This document shows positions 10,440-20,646 of a stretch of 64,000 nucleotides of DNA, piece by piece (position 1 is the first letter of the stretch; every line of letters starts with the position of its first letter). Under the pieces are notes generated by a model that saw only the letters and a list, made by a program, of their open reading frames with translations, did no database searches and was not told the origin of the DNA. Position numbers and translations under genes: made by a program. This DNA is from Symsagittifera roscoffensis (taxonomy: Eukaryota; Xenacoelomorpha; Acoela; Convolutidae). The stretch covers positions 16,985,275 through 17,049,274 of the forward strand of contig NC_087066.1 in the NCBI RefSeq assembly GCF_963678635.1, written 5' to 3'.

Positions 10440-11270
10440 GTTGTAAGTTATTTTGTTTTTGTTTCACTGTTGTATCATCAGCGTATAAATATTGCTCAGT
10501 CAGTTTTTTGTTGTTGAATCATTCATCTTTAAAAGGAAAAATAGTGGCCCGAGGACTGATCCTATGGAGCCCATTTCGACTACTTGTGATCTAATTTTCG
10601 AATATAATTTCAACAATGCCTGAAACGAACCTCGTAACTGCATTTTCAGCTTTCTGTAGTAATGTATGGAGTGAAACAGTATCAAACCCTTTTTTGAGAT
10701 CTTAGAAAACTGCATGTGTTACAATGGGGTTCGATTCCCAATCACTTCTGATGTCTTCCATGAAGTTTACGAAAGCATCTTTTGTGAACAGCTTAGTTCT
10801 GAATCCAATTTAGATTCGAGTCAAAACACTATGTTAATCTAAGAAATCAATAAAGCTTTAATGGAGTAGTTTTCCAAACATTTTGCTGAAAACTGTCATA
10901 AGACATATTGGTCTATAGGTATCTGGATCTTTCTTTGTTCAACTTTTATGAATTGGTATTACTACGGCTAACCTGAAAAAGCCTGGAAAGCATTTTGTTC
11001 TAAACATTCATTTATTATTTTTGTCAGAGAAAAAACTGTTGCCATTTCTATCTTGCGTAAGAAAAACTATTCAACCGAAGAAATCACAACGGTTTTCTGT
11101 ATGAAAGTTACGGAAAATGGAGGAGATTTTTGTTCACTTGTTTTCAGAAAACAAACACTAGAAGTCGTTTCCGGTGGGTTTTTTAAGATGATTCAATCTT
11201 CACAGCCAATTGATGTCCTGTAGTAGCAGAAAATTCATTAAAACTTTCAATTTCTCCATGGCTCAAAGGA
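10440..11270 (-). pseudogene. Fossil non-LTR retrotransposon (LINE) reverse transcriptase
   Basis: Reading the minus strand through several frames gives LINE RT blocks in order: FNEFSATTGHQLA (about 11,200), a segment before VVIPIHK and DPDTYRPICLMTVFSKMF (about 10,890-10,980), a degraded DLKKGFDTVSLHTLL (about 10,670), GSVLGPLFFLL (about 10,560) and LYADDTT (about 10,480, the catalytic YADD). Many stops and shifts interrupt it. The order and spacing fit Jockey/CR1-type elements. Only the RT survives; I see no endonuclease or tail. The 71-codon frame at 10,500-10,715 is one piece of it. Confidence 0.8.
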
Positions 11271-11402
11271 ACAAAATTTTAGATTTTACCCGATAAATCT
11301 CTCAAAGTATTAAAAACGCATTTCTGTTTTGTTTTCCGTCATTTTCAAAAAAAATTTTGGTAAAAAGTTGTTTGTTTCTTGACCACAGATAATCATCTAA
11401 CT

Positions 11403-11512
11403 GCGTTGAGTGATATATCATATTAAAGCCGTTTCAGTCGTGATTCAAACCACATTAAAACAAGTGTCGAAAATAAACGGCTTGAAATTTTTGATTTTGT
11501 TTTTATCATTTA
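11403..11512. repeat. Dispersed repeat, second copy of 7940-8055
   Basis: Shares 'gttgagtgatat', 'tttcag-cgtgattc-aac' and 'cttgaaatttttgattt' in the same order as the block at 7940-8055. The overlapping small frames at 11,410-11,714 fall here and are not genes. Confidence 0.45.
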
Positions 11513-12879
11513 ATCATCACGAAATATGTGTTAAGAATGCTGCAAACACTTTTCGTTGGATTTCCACGAAGCGTGCTTGCATTTTGTTGCTTACTAATCC
11601 TGGGTAATCAGATAGCAATTGAGTGGTTGTGTTCATGTTATGACAATAATTACCTTTTGAACGAGTTACATTTCGGAAAACAAATCTAGCAAAGGCTCTA
11701 GTGAAGCTAGGCAAGTCTTACAGGAATCTTGCAAAGATATTGCAACAAGACTGTAAGAAAAAAATCCTTGATTATTTTTATTCATAGTTTGAAAGTTATT
11801 ATGCGATCTGAAAAAAAAACTACTTTTACGGAGATTTTAATAAACTCACAGTTTAACTCATGGTGAGATTTCAAAGTCATTAAACCAAGCAAAAATAAAA
11901 ATTCTTCGGTAATTATCTCTGAGATTTAAAATTGTGAAAAAAGCTCAAAAACCTTTCAAAATAATTTTTCTTCGAGTTTTTTGTTTCCCTTACTACGTAG
12001 AAATTTACCACAGGTGCGTAAAATATGCCTTATAAGCAAACCTCTCTTTTAAAATCAACTGACCAAGTTTGAATTAAAATTTTCAAGCAGATTTTATGAA
12101 AAAAAGATGAATCAGAGATGAAATATCTCTAATTACTTGCAAAAACATGTTTTTCAATTTTTTTTAATCTACTCGTTTTCACAAGTTCTTCAAAATTCTT
12201 CATTTTTCTAAAATGTTTGTTGTACGTAATTTTCTCGTGTTTTCTATGCATGGGCCTAATTAGCATGCGGGATGAGCGAGGTGCAAAATTGAGCAGAAGC
12301 AAATTGTTCTAGGCTGTTTAAGATCAACACCAACTGTCATGAATTGTTCTGGATTGTTCCAGAATTTTCATACGCATATCGATATAGTCAATACCAAAAT
12401 CTTAGTATAATAAAAATAAAATTGTTTGCTATCACTGAACTATTAGGATATTTGTAGCGGTTAAACTTACTTGTGGTAGTGGGATAGTTTCAACGAGATA
12501 ATTACCAGGCAAACTTTTCACCGAGTTAAGTTTCATAAATACACACTGACTGGCTTGATTGTCTCAGTGTTTTAAATAAGCAACCTTAGGCAAAGTCAAT
12601 TAAGTGATAAATCCATATAAACTATAAAGTTAGAGAACACAAATTACATGTAACTTGAATTTTGAGTCTAATACAAAAAACTCTTTTTCAGTAAAGACAA
12701 ATTTTTTTTCAAATAAACTGAAATAATCTAGTTATCAAGTTTATCATGATACAGAAAACGTCACTAAATATTTCTCTTCAATTTCCATACAGTGATACCA
12801 AAATGTTCTCATTTTTTTTATAAGAACAATATAAATTGAAGTAATTGAAATTTCTCAAATCTCATTAAGTGTTGAGTTT
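11513..12879. other. AT-rich stretch, nothing recognised
   Basis: No frame with coding character, no tRNA-like fold and no clear repeat was seen. Confidence 0.5.
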
Positions 12880-14200
12880 TCAACCGCAAATATGAACATG
12901 AAAGTTGCTCAGTATCGAAAGTTTTGCTTAAAAATATGCCTTTTTCATGTCGTGTCTCATCATATGGAGTATAAGTTATCAGGGTAAAGTTACATCATCT
13001 CGTATCTCAAAAACTATTGGTTTTTTACAATTGAGAATGAACAGAAAAATTGTTCATAATCAAAAACTATATTCAAACAAATAAAATTGTCTTTTAATTT
13101 TTGTACCATAGGCCCGAACATAAAAACTCTTCATTTACAAAAAGTTAGTCGAAAAAAACCTTTAGTATAAATTGTGCCAAATCAAATGTAGTATGACTCA
13201 TGAAAAACTTTTTACATCATAACTTGTCTCGATGACTTTTGATTTGTGGACATAAACATGTTTTTGAAAAATGCTTGGCTTTGAGAAGCATTTTTGATAA
13301 AAAGTACATTACTCAAGTTTTGCCTAATCTTATGTAGTATGACTCAACAATGTGATGCTACATCATCTTGTAATTCATTAACTATCAACTTTCTGATCAT
13401 AAGCCTGAACCAAAGAGTTGCTCCGCCTCAAAAACTGTGTCACAAAAAGCATTGTTCAAGTTTTGCTTCATTGTGTGTAATATGACTTATCGAAACCATG
13501 TTTCATCATCTGATATCTCACTAACTAATGATGTTTGACATGAATTAAACAAGAATTTATGATGAAACAATATGACATGTTCGAGTGTTGCCTTATGCAG
13601 AATATGTCACATCAAGGTCTTGAGCTATCATGAATGTGCTATATCTATAACTAATGAACTTTGACCGCACGCATGAACAATAAATATGCTCAGCATAAAA
13701 CTGTGATTGAAAAAAAAATTAGATATTCTACAATATTGTTTTCTCATCAGCTGTAGTATCACTCATCAAGATCATCATGTTACATTATATACTGTCTCAA
13801 ACACTTTCGAAATTTCGATAACTGACATGATAATGAAAAAGGCTCAGCAACAATCAAAAATTCTCTTCAAAAATTTAGATTGATTGCATTTTATCTTATT
13901 GTGTTTAGTGTGAGTCAAATTCTTTGTTTGCTATTTCAATAACGAGTGTTTTTTAATCATAAATTCGAAAAAAGTTATCAGAATAAAAAACTTTGCTGAA
14001 AAAATTATGAAACAAATTTCAAGTCATCATTTGCGTCATCTTTTGCATCTTGATTTATCAATTTTACATCATACCATCTCTTGCCACTGTAACTAAAAGT
14101 TTTGAACCCAAAAAACTGATCATAAAACTTGATCATCATCAAAGACTATGATTAAAAACAGCCATAATTGGTCGGTTCATGCCACATCACTTTGTAAAAT
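12880..14200. repeat. Degenerate tandem array, about 145-base unit, 8-9 copies
   Basis: A core resembling GTAGTATGACTCATC recurs at about 13,188, 13,334, 13,476, 13,598, 13,753 and 13,902 (spacings 146, 142, 122, 155, 149). Each is followed by a TACATCAT/CATCATCT block, a TCTC-AACTA block, a TTTGA-CATAA-TGAAC block and GCTCAG with an A-rich stretch. Partial units precede (from about 12,880) and follow (to about 14,190). The copies are strongly diverged, so the array is old. The 63-codon frame at 13,294 lies inside it and is not a gene. Confidence 0.65.
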
Positions 14201-14290
14201 TGAATCCTAATAAAACTGAAACGCAATCCATTTAACTGCAATTTATTTTATTATGAAAAAACCAAAAAAAAATAATCACAATTTGAAATA

Positions 14291-14330
14291 AAATAAGACT
14301 CTTTTAAAATTCAATTAATGAGTCTTATTT
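14291..14330. repeat. 11-bp perfect inverted repeat
   Basis: AAATAAGACTC (14,291-14,301) and GAGTCTTATTT (14,320-14,330) form a hairpin with an 18-base loop. A second small hairpin, ATAAACGTAG/CTACGTTTAT, lies at 14,670-14,694. The remaining bases to 15,063 show no gene. Confidence 0.6.
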
Positions 14331-15067
14331 GTTAATCACTCTCCGAATAACGCAATTTCATATTTAGGCAAAACCAAAAAAATAACCCTGTAATTGCAAA
14401 TCAAGTGTCGTAACCATGAAAAGTTTTGAAGAAGGCTTAAAAATGCAAAAAAAAAACTGTGAACGAGCAATGACTGTGAACGAACAATTAGTGGTAGACG
14501 AACAATGAAACATCCACGAAATTTTAGCTAAATTTTGAAAAAAATTAGTTTGATATGTACTCCAGTCTTACAATTTTGCTTTTGGAAAAATTCGCAAATC
14601 TTAAAAAATAAAAAATCATTATAAGTAAAATAGAAAATTAAAATCAGATAGAGGCTGTTCTTTGAACAAATAAACGTAGGTAAACTACGTTTATCACCGG
14701 TGCACCAACGACATGTGTCCAGCATCCAAAACCATTTTTTCAAAAGTGCATAGTTATAATAAAAAATCGTATTTAGACGAGCGTCAACCTATAAACTGAA
14801 GGCAATTGTTAATTGTTCCAATTAGCTCATGTTCAGATTTTTTTTCAATTTGATTATACAAACTCAGATACCATTCTCAACACCGTAAAAATATAATTTT
14901 TGCCCGGCTATTTTTGTCTTTCGTTTAATTTAAAACTAATAATGACTATGCTTGTCTGCACAAGGCTTGTCTAAACAACACACACCAAATACAATTCAAA
15001 AGAAAGAATGAAACTATTTTTCTTTAAAAAGAAACAAGTATCGAATATCAAAAGGCTCTTTTTCCTT

Positions 15068-15730
15068 TATTCTGAGCTAGCAACACTATGTGCGCCGGAC
15101 AAAACGCTTGCTAGGAATAAAGGGTTCTTTCTACTTTCTATCTTAGAAAGTAAATCTAAAATTCGCTGAGAAATATTTTATTAGAAAAGAAGTTAGTATG
15201 AATTTACAGCTCGAAATTTATTTTAAGGGTGAGATTAGAGATATTTTTACTGCTGAGATTTGATATTTTTTTAGAGAATGGTTGGGGTGGTTGAAGAGAG
15301 AGTATTGGTATTTGGTGAGATTTTTTTGGAGTATTAGAGAGGGAGGTGGTGGTGTTAGAAGAGACGTTGTTGGGAATGAATTCCCGTAGTTTTGAGCTTC
15401 TATTTATACTCAGATGGGAAATCGTACCACTTTTCGTATCAAATGAGAAGTTACTTCTTAACTTTGTATTCTCTATTCGTACGTTCGTATCTTACAAAAA
15501 AATATGTTTCGTATGCTCGTATTTTACGAGAGGAATCGTTATTATTTGCATTGAACGAGAAGAGTCGTTTTATTTCTCAATGCTTAAAACGTTATACGAA
15601 TTAGTCCAATAGCATTTCCCTTCCTTTTGCAAGGGAATAAAAACATATTTATTTTGTGGTGGCGGCGGCATCACACTTTGCGAGCGCAATAAAATAATTC
15701 ATGTTTCTGTTTCTATTTGAAATCAGAACA
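15068..15730 (-). repeat. Element A 3' LTR (left copy)
   Basis: 663 bases nearly identical to 27,787-28,462. It lacks about 15 bases present in the other copy near 'aatttacagc' and carries scattered substitutions. The frames at 15,346-15,612 are LTR sequence, not genes. Confidence 0.92.
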
Positions 15731-15745
15731 TATCCATCCTCCTAT
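15731..15745 (-). promoter_or_regulatory. Element A polypurine tract
   Basis: Read on the minus strand, AGGAGGATGGATA directly precedes the TGTTCT start of the 3' LTR, where plus-strand DNA synthesis is primed. The next roughly 500 bases (15,746-16,243) are 3' non-coding sequence with no gene. Confidence 0.6.
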
Positions 15746-16243
15746 TTGGAGAGGAAAAAACTAAAACTTTCATTTTTACTTTCACTTGAATAGTAGGGTA
15801 ATTGTTGATCGATCAAAGCTATTTTCTTTCAATCTCATGAAGTTTATTCAATAGTTTGTTGGTAAAGATAGGTAGCAGATGTTATTGAACATCTGATACT
15901 TTGAGTCAGGCTTGAATGAATATAATTACATCAGTTACATTTATAAATCAAAATAGAGTTTACACAACCAAGAGATTTATAAAATTAAATACATCAAAAA
16001 TATTTGTTTCTCAAAAGTTTGAAGGTTAGTTTAATTCCTTGAACATTCTTTTCTTCGAAGTTTTCTTTTCTTCTTGTGAGTGTCCATATGCGTAATAAGG
16101 GGAGGACTGGTTTATACAAAAGGGTGTATTTTTTGTTTTTTGTTTTTTATAAAAATCGAACTCTTGGAAAAGGCAAAGTTAGTAGCTATACTATATAGCT
16201 AAGTAAAATGAAAGGATTAATTTTTAAATGAAAAGATAAATTC

Positions 16244-17002
16244 CTATAATTTTCCTTCCAACCGGGCTATAAGTTGGTGATTTTTTGTTTTCAAATTTTG
16301 GATTTGCTTTTTTAGCTCCCGGATTTGATGCGTTTCATGTATATGACTGCGCTGAATTTGCTCAGTATAGTCATCCAACTGGGGGGTTTGTAGTTTTGCT
16401 GTCAGATATTTTGCTGGGACATAGATTTTTTGATACTCAAGAAGGGAATTAATTATGGAGTACATTTTTTTTATGGGGTGATAGGCTTCTAATTTAAAAC
16501 GATTGATTAATGAATTCAAAGCATAATTGAGATCCATATCGAAGCCGGGATTACTGTTAGAATTAATGTATCGTTCCCTTTCTAACTAAATTTGAGACTT
16601 AGTTTTTAATTCAGTAGGGTGTAAGGGTTTTCGCCTAATGGTCATTGGATATTGAGAAGTTGATACCGGCGTATTTGCCGTTAGTATCTAATATGGTCTT
16701 ACAATCTGGGTTCGCTTTTTAGTTTTAGAATTCGAGGGAACCAGGGGTATTTTGAAATCAGGGGGTGAAACTTTTAGGGGTGGTGGCTTCGATGCTGTAG
16801 TTATTAGGACAGCTGAATTGGTTTGAAGTAGTGGCTCAACGAAGGATCGTGTTGAGGTCGGCTTTGCAGTGGGAGTTGTAGTAGTAGAAACAGTTGGTTG
16901 TTGAGTGAGTGCTGGAATCTGCGAGTCCAGTGGATCGGTTGGTGGCAGGAGTGAGAGAAGATCCTCAAAATTTCTCAAGTCGTCATCAAGTGTTGCGTCC
17001 AT
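16244..17002 (-). pseudogene. Element A accessory frame: acidic N-terminus, coiled-coil C-terminus
   Basis: Two minus-strand pieces, 16,688-17,002 and 16,244-16,537, with decayed but readable sequence between them, appear to be one protein of about 250 residues downstream of env. The N-terminal part is acidic (MDATLDDDLRNFEDLLSLLP), then Pro/Thr/Ser-rich. The C-terminal part has a heptad-like helix (IRELKKQIQNLKTKNHQLIA). An acidic disordered head plus coiled-coil tail resembles viral phosphoproteins or transcriptional activators in architecture only. The middle contains stop codons in every frame, so the copy is broken. Function unknown. Confidence 0.45.
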
Positions 17003-17183
17003 AGTTGAATCTGTTGGTATATCCTAGAACAGTAGAAATTTTTTATTAGACTGGGTTTGTTGGGTGATCCAAGTTTTGAGTTCTTCTCTCAAAACTTGTT
17101 AATTGGATGTAAGGATACATGCGATCCTGGTTTATTTTATCAATTTCCTCTAAAAGAGGGGCTTGTATTTTCTGATCACAATC

Positions 17184-17468
17184 TTATTCTATTTTTTCAG
17201 TTTGCTCATCTTGAGTGCAAATTGAGGTCACTATGGAAGTGAAAAGTATATTGTATGAGGCGGCAAGCAATATTTTGCCAAAGTGTATTGAGCGGCCGGT
17301 AATTTTGTGAATATGCATAGCCTTTATGAATACTAGGCAATCTAGTATGAATTTCACAAATAGAAAAGAGGCGAAGACTATTCCGCATTTTTCTAAATAG
17401 TATTGTACTTTCCCGAATATACGGGTGTATTCGTTTTTCCAAAAGTTTGGAGAGATGAGATAGTCCAA
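17184..17468 (-). pseudogene. env: Element A env, membrane anchor and tail (frame-shifted from the body)
   Basis: This frame follows the main env frame after a stop and phase change near 17,490. It carries a hydrophobic membrane segment (GIVFASFLFVKFILDCLVFI) and a basic stretch followed by a second hydrophobic segment, as expected for the anchor and cytoplasmic tail of a viral envelope protein. The nearby 17,206-17,442 frame is an overlap in another phase. Confidence 0.6.
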
Positions 17469-17488
17469 ATATATTGTTTGGGAAGAGC

Positions 17489-19351
17489 CTAGTGGCTATA
17501 TGAGTCCGTGAAAAGAAATTTTTGAGCGTTTAGAAAGGACCTGGATACTTTTTGCAGTATTCCTTTCATCTCTGAATTATCGGAAACCATATTCCCGAAT
17601 TTTTGCATTTGAGCATAAGTGTAGATTGAAGCGCCTTGACTAGAGGCTAAAGAATGCTTATTCTGTTGAACTATCTCTTTTGGTTTAAAGAGATATGGTC
17701 CTGTAACCCTTGTAATTTGAGGGGTTAATTCAACCCAGGCCTTATCATCATCAACATCTAGTTGAAAAAGATTTGAATGTTGGTCGGAGCAGTCTTGTAG
17801 ATCTGCCGACTGAAAAGTTTGTCGCGTAATTGGATCGACAAATCGAATATTTTCCTTATACATAATGGGAATGCGATTATAGCATTCATCCATTAATTGC
17901 AAAGGTGAATAGAATTTCGGGCAATGGTAGAGCCAGGCAACATTGCCATTGGTCTCTAAGAACATAGAGCGGTTCTGAGTTAAAATATAGCCAACCAAAC
18001 GTGGGCTTTCAAGTGAAAGCATTAGAGTATTTAATATTGAGGAGCGTTCTAGCTCACATTGATTTTGCAGAAGGGCTAACTCGGCCGTTCTGAGCATGTA
18101 GAAGCTATTAAAAAGAATATAGTCCGATTTGGTTCCTATATGAGCTTCGTAGTCAATTTGACTAGTTGAGAAACTGAGTGGCGGCAAATCATCACATGTT
18201 GTGAGAAAAGTAGAATTTGGTTGGCCGGCATTATGAATAGTTCCCGTTTCTGGGGTTGGTTTAACTTGGATTCCAGTATCCATATTGAAACCGTCAGTGT
18301 ATGCAATAAAAAGTGAATCATATGAAGTTGGATACACTATTCTGGGATGACCACAAAGAGATTGCGGTTTATTCATCACCTGTAGCATGAATTTTTGAGA
18401 ATCCTTTGTTTGAGTAGAATGAATAGACGGGCTAGAATTGCCTTTAATTATATAGTATGATTCTTCGTTTCGAATCATTTTAGCCGGAAATCTGTTTAAA
18501 ACAGTGAAAATGCAATTTTTGGGTTCTTCCCAAGTATAAGCAAAAGCGTCTAAGGACGTTGTTTTGCATCAATTTGTAGACACTGGACAGGGCAAAGAAA
18601 TTGTTTGCCAATTATTGACTGTTCCATCTCTGAGGTTAACAGTCAGAGTTACATTTTGCATGTAAGTTTCAAAAGTGTCCAGTTTAATCCAAGAACGGCC
18701 ATCACATTTATTATGATGTTCGCCGTCAACTTTGCCAGCATGGGCATTAGTTACTGTTTTAACATTAAGTTTGAAAGGAATATTTCCAATACTAGCATAG
18801 CCTAGGTTAAGATAGCCTCTGTCGGCAGCCGATTTACATTGATCGGCAGATAAATGGAGATCAGTAGTGATCATATTTTGTCGAGCGTCGATACCACTCG
18901 AATCAAAAGAACCGCAGAACCAACGAATTGATTGGTGTTTGATTCGACACAATGTCGCTTTTACTTTTGTGCGATAATGTCTCTGCTAAAGAGTAACATA
19001 AGCATGGGTTACTTTAATATTTTCTGGTTGGACTTTGCAAGGTGCTACTTTATTTAGAGAGAACATTTTGTTAGAAATCATTAGTTGACAATCATAATGA
19101 GCAACCCGAAGATTATTTGCAGTATTTGCATACAATTTTTCTTTCGGATCAAATGCTGAGGTTTGATTAGAAAGTATTATTAGAGTTAAAAGACCAACCA
19201 AATAAATTTTTTGCAAATTTATTTTTTGGTGGTGAATGATAGCAAAATAATTTTTAAAAGTGATTACTTTAAGCATTTCCTCGAGAGTGGTTAGAACAGG
19301 ATCTTGGTCTATTAGTTCACCTTCCTCTAGTTCACTATTTGGATTTGCCAT
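17489..19351 (-). pseudogene. env: Element A env-like glycoprotein with two nonsense codons
   Basis: From the ATG at 19,351 a single phase runs to 17,489, interrupted only by TAG (18,983-18,985) and TGA (18,569-18,571), about 620 codons. An N-terminal acidic leader (SELEEGELIDQDP) precedes a signal-type hydrophobic segment (IYLVGLLTLIILSNQTSAF). A Cys-rich ectodomain follows, with spaced pairs (YDC...PC, CRI...WFCG, DQC, KCD). The last third has the motif LTQNRSMFLETNGNVAWLYH and then CYNRIPI and FVDPITRQT. From memory, these motifs resemble jingchuvirus-type class III glycoproteins captured by arthropod LTR elements rather than the baculovirus-F-type env of classical errantiviruses. Such proteins mediate membrane fusion. 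A frame also extends upstream to 19,450. Confidence 0.65.
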
Positions 19352-19524
19352 TTTGTGGATATTTTGATAGGAAATCTGAGTTAGATTTTTATTTTTGTTT
19401 GAGGAATTCAACAGATTTATTTTTTGGAGAGAGGAGGTTTTAGGATGCACAAGATGTGGAATTGAGCAAGAATGAAAATAACTGTATATCAGTTAGTTTT
19501 TAAAGGCTGTTTTCACTTTTTTGC

Positions 19525-19620
19525 AAATCTAAGCTCTGATTGGCCGTTTATATTCGGCGTCTCTCGTTTTAAATCGTATTTCGTTCGGCATTCGTTTTGT
19601 AATATTGTGATCTTTTCCAC
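19525..19620 (+). promoter_or_regulatory. Possible promoter of the antisense gene in element A
   Basis: GATTGGC (inverted CCAAT box) near 19,537 is followed by TTTATATT near 19,547, about 320 bases upstream of the plus-strand ATG at 19,873. The CCAAT flank matches the one near 3998. This is motif evidence only; the same patch could serve env on the other strand. Confidence 0.3.
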
Positions 19621-19872
19621 TTTTGTTTAATGTCGTTGTTTTCCACTTAGTTTTGATTTGTTGAGATCTAGCAGTGAAAGGATTTTTATTTGTTTATGCT
19701 GATGTTAATTTTTAACAACTGCAGTCCCTTTCCCTATTGGAGGAGGAAAAAAAATATTGAAAAAAAACATCTCTTCATAAAAGAGGATTAAAAGCAACAT
19801 CATTTATTTGCTTTCTGTTTAAACTTCATCTGTCATTACATTATTTTAAAAAAAAAATTGCTTCCTGAAAAA

Positions 19873-20491
19873 ATGAATTATATTGAGCCTGAAGACAATC
19901 CGGTGGACTTCCCGGAGAAATTTTTGAATTTACGGGACGAGTTAAACTTTAAACATGAAGCCATGCTGGAGGACAAGGAAGTCGAGAGAAGTGTGGCAAT
20001 TAACGATGGGCTAGTAGAGAAAAGGGTAAACTTAACGCCGATGGAGTTTATGATTTTTATGGATCGGAGCTATATCTTTAAATATCCGGTACTGAATGCC
20101 GGTGAATTATTCGAGCTGGGCTCAATTCAAAGTAAGTTCCTTGCCAAGAAACTGTGGAGTCCATGAATGGGAGACGATGTGGTCTCAAAAGAAACAAGGG
20201 TTTGTTTGTCCTTATTCTTTGGAGAGGATGTAAGTTTGTTTTACAAAACACCCAATTTAAAAATTAAAAAAATTAAGGCCAGCGACAGACGAAGATTTTA
20301 GGAAAAAGATAGAGCTGGACATTATGTTAGAAGAGATCTATCAAGCTTGGTGGCGGCCTTATTCAGCGCTGCAGTTTGCAGTGAGGAGCCTGAGTAGGGC
20401 CGCTGAAAATTCTTTTGAGAAGATGGCGGCGGTTAAACAGATCAAATCCTATACGGATATAAAGTCGCACTTTTATAAAAGTTATTTTTAA
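19873..20491 (+). pseudogene. Antisense spliced gene inside element A, unknown product
   Basis: On the strand opposite to the retroelement, between pol and env. ATG at 19,873 starts MNYIEPEDNPVDFPEK and stays open through NLTPMEFMIFMDRSYIF. One extra base near 20,152 shifts the phase; the new phase reads CGVHEWETMWSQKKQGFVCP. A GTAAGT at 20,230 and AG at 20,277 bound a 48-base AT-rich intron. Joining the exons makes an ATG codon at the junction and keeps the frame open for a further 70 codons (PATDEDFRKKIELDIMLEE...) to TAA at 20,489-20,491. AATAAA signals lie at about 20,579 and 20,612. The product would be about 189 residues, Cys/Trp-containing in the middle and helical at the end. I do not recognise the family. 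Placement recalls antisense accessory genes of some retroviruses. Confidence 0.6.
20230..20277 (+). other. 48-base intron of the antisense gene
   Basis: GTAAGT donor, AT-rich body, TTAAG acceptor. Reading through it meets TAA at once, whereas removing it restores a long frame. That frame logic is the main evidence that splicing is real. Confidence 0.6.
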
Positions 20492-20646
20492 ATCTATTGT
20501 AAATACCTTTATTTTTGGTGTTTTTGTGGTTTTATTACAAACAAAATTTTTATAAAAGGGAAAAAGAAAAGTAGGCCAATAAAAAAAGAATTAAAAATAT
20601 TGAGTTTGGCCAAATAAATACATAGTGTTTATTAATTCTTTTTAAA

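Noticed and set aside
10728-10738. Perfect B-box-like GGTTCGATTCC suggesting a tRNA gene
   Set aside because: The T stem has a mismatch, no acceptor or anticodon stem can be formed upstream, and the bases belong to the LINE RT fossil.
11410-11714. Overlapping 65-codon ORFs on both strands
   Set aside because: They fall partly in a dispersed repeat, show no motif and overlap each other.
15346-15612. ORFs inside the LTRs, also at 28,080
   Set aside because: They lie wholly in LTR sequence and are not conserved between the two LTRs beyond the shared DNA.
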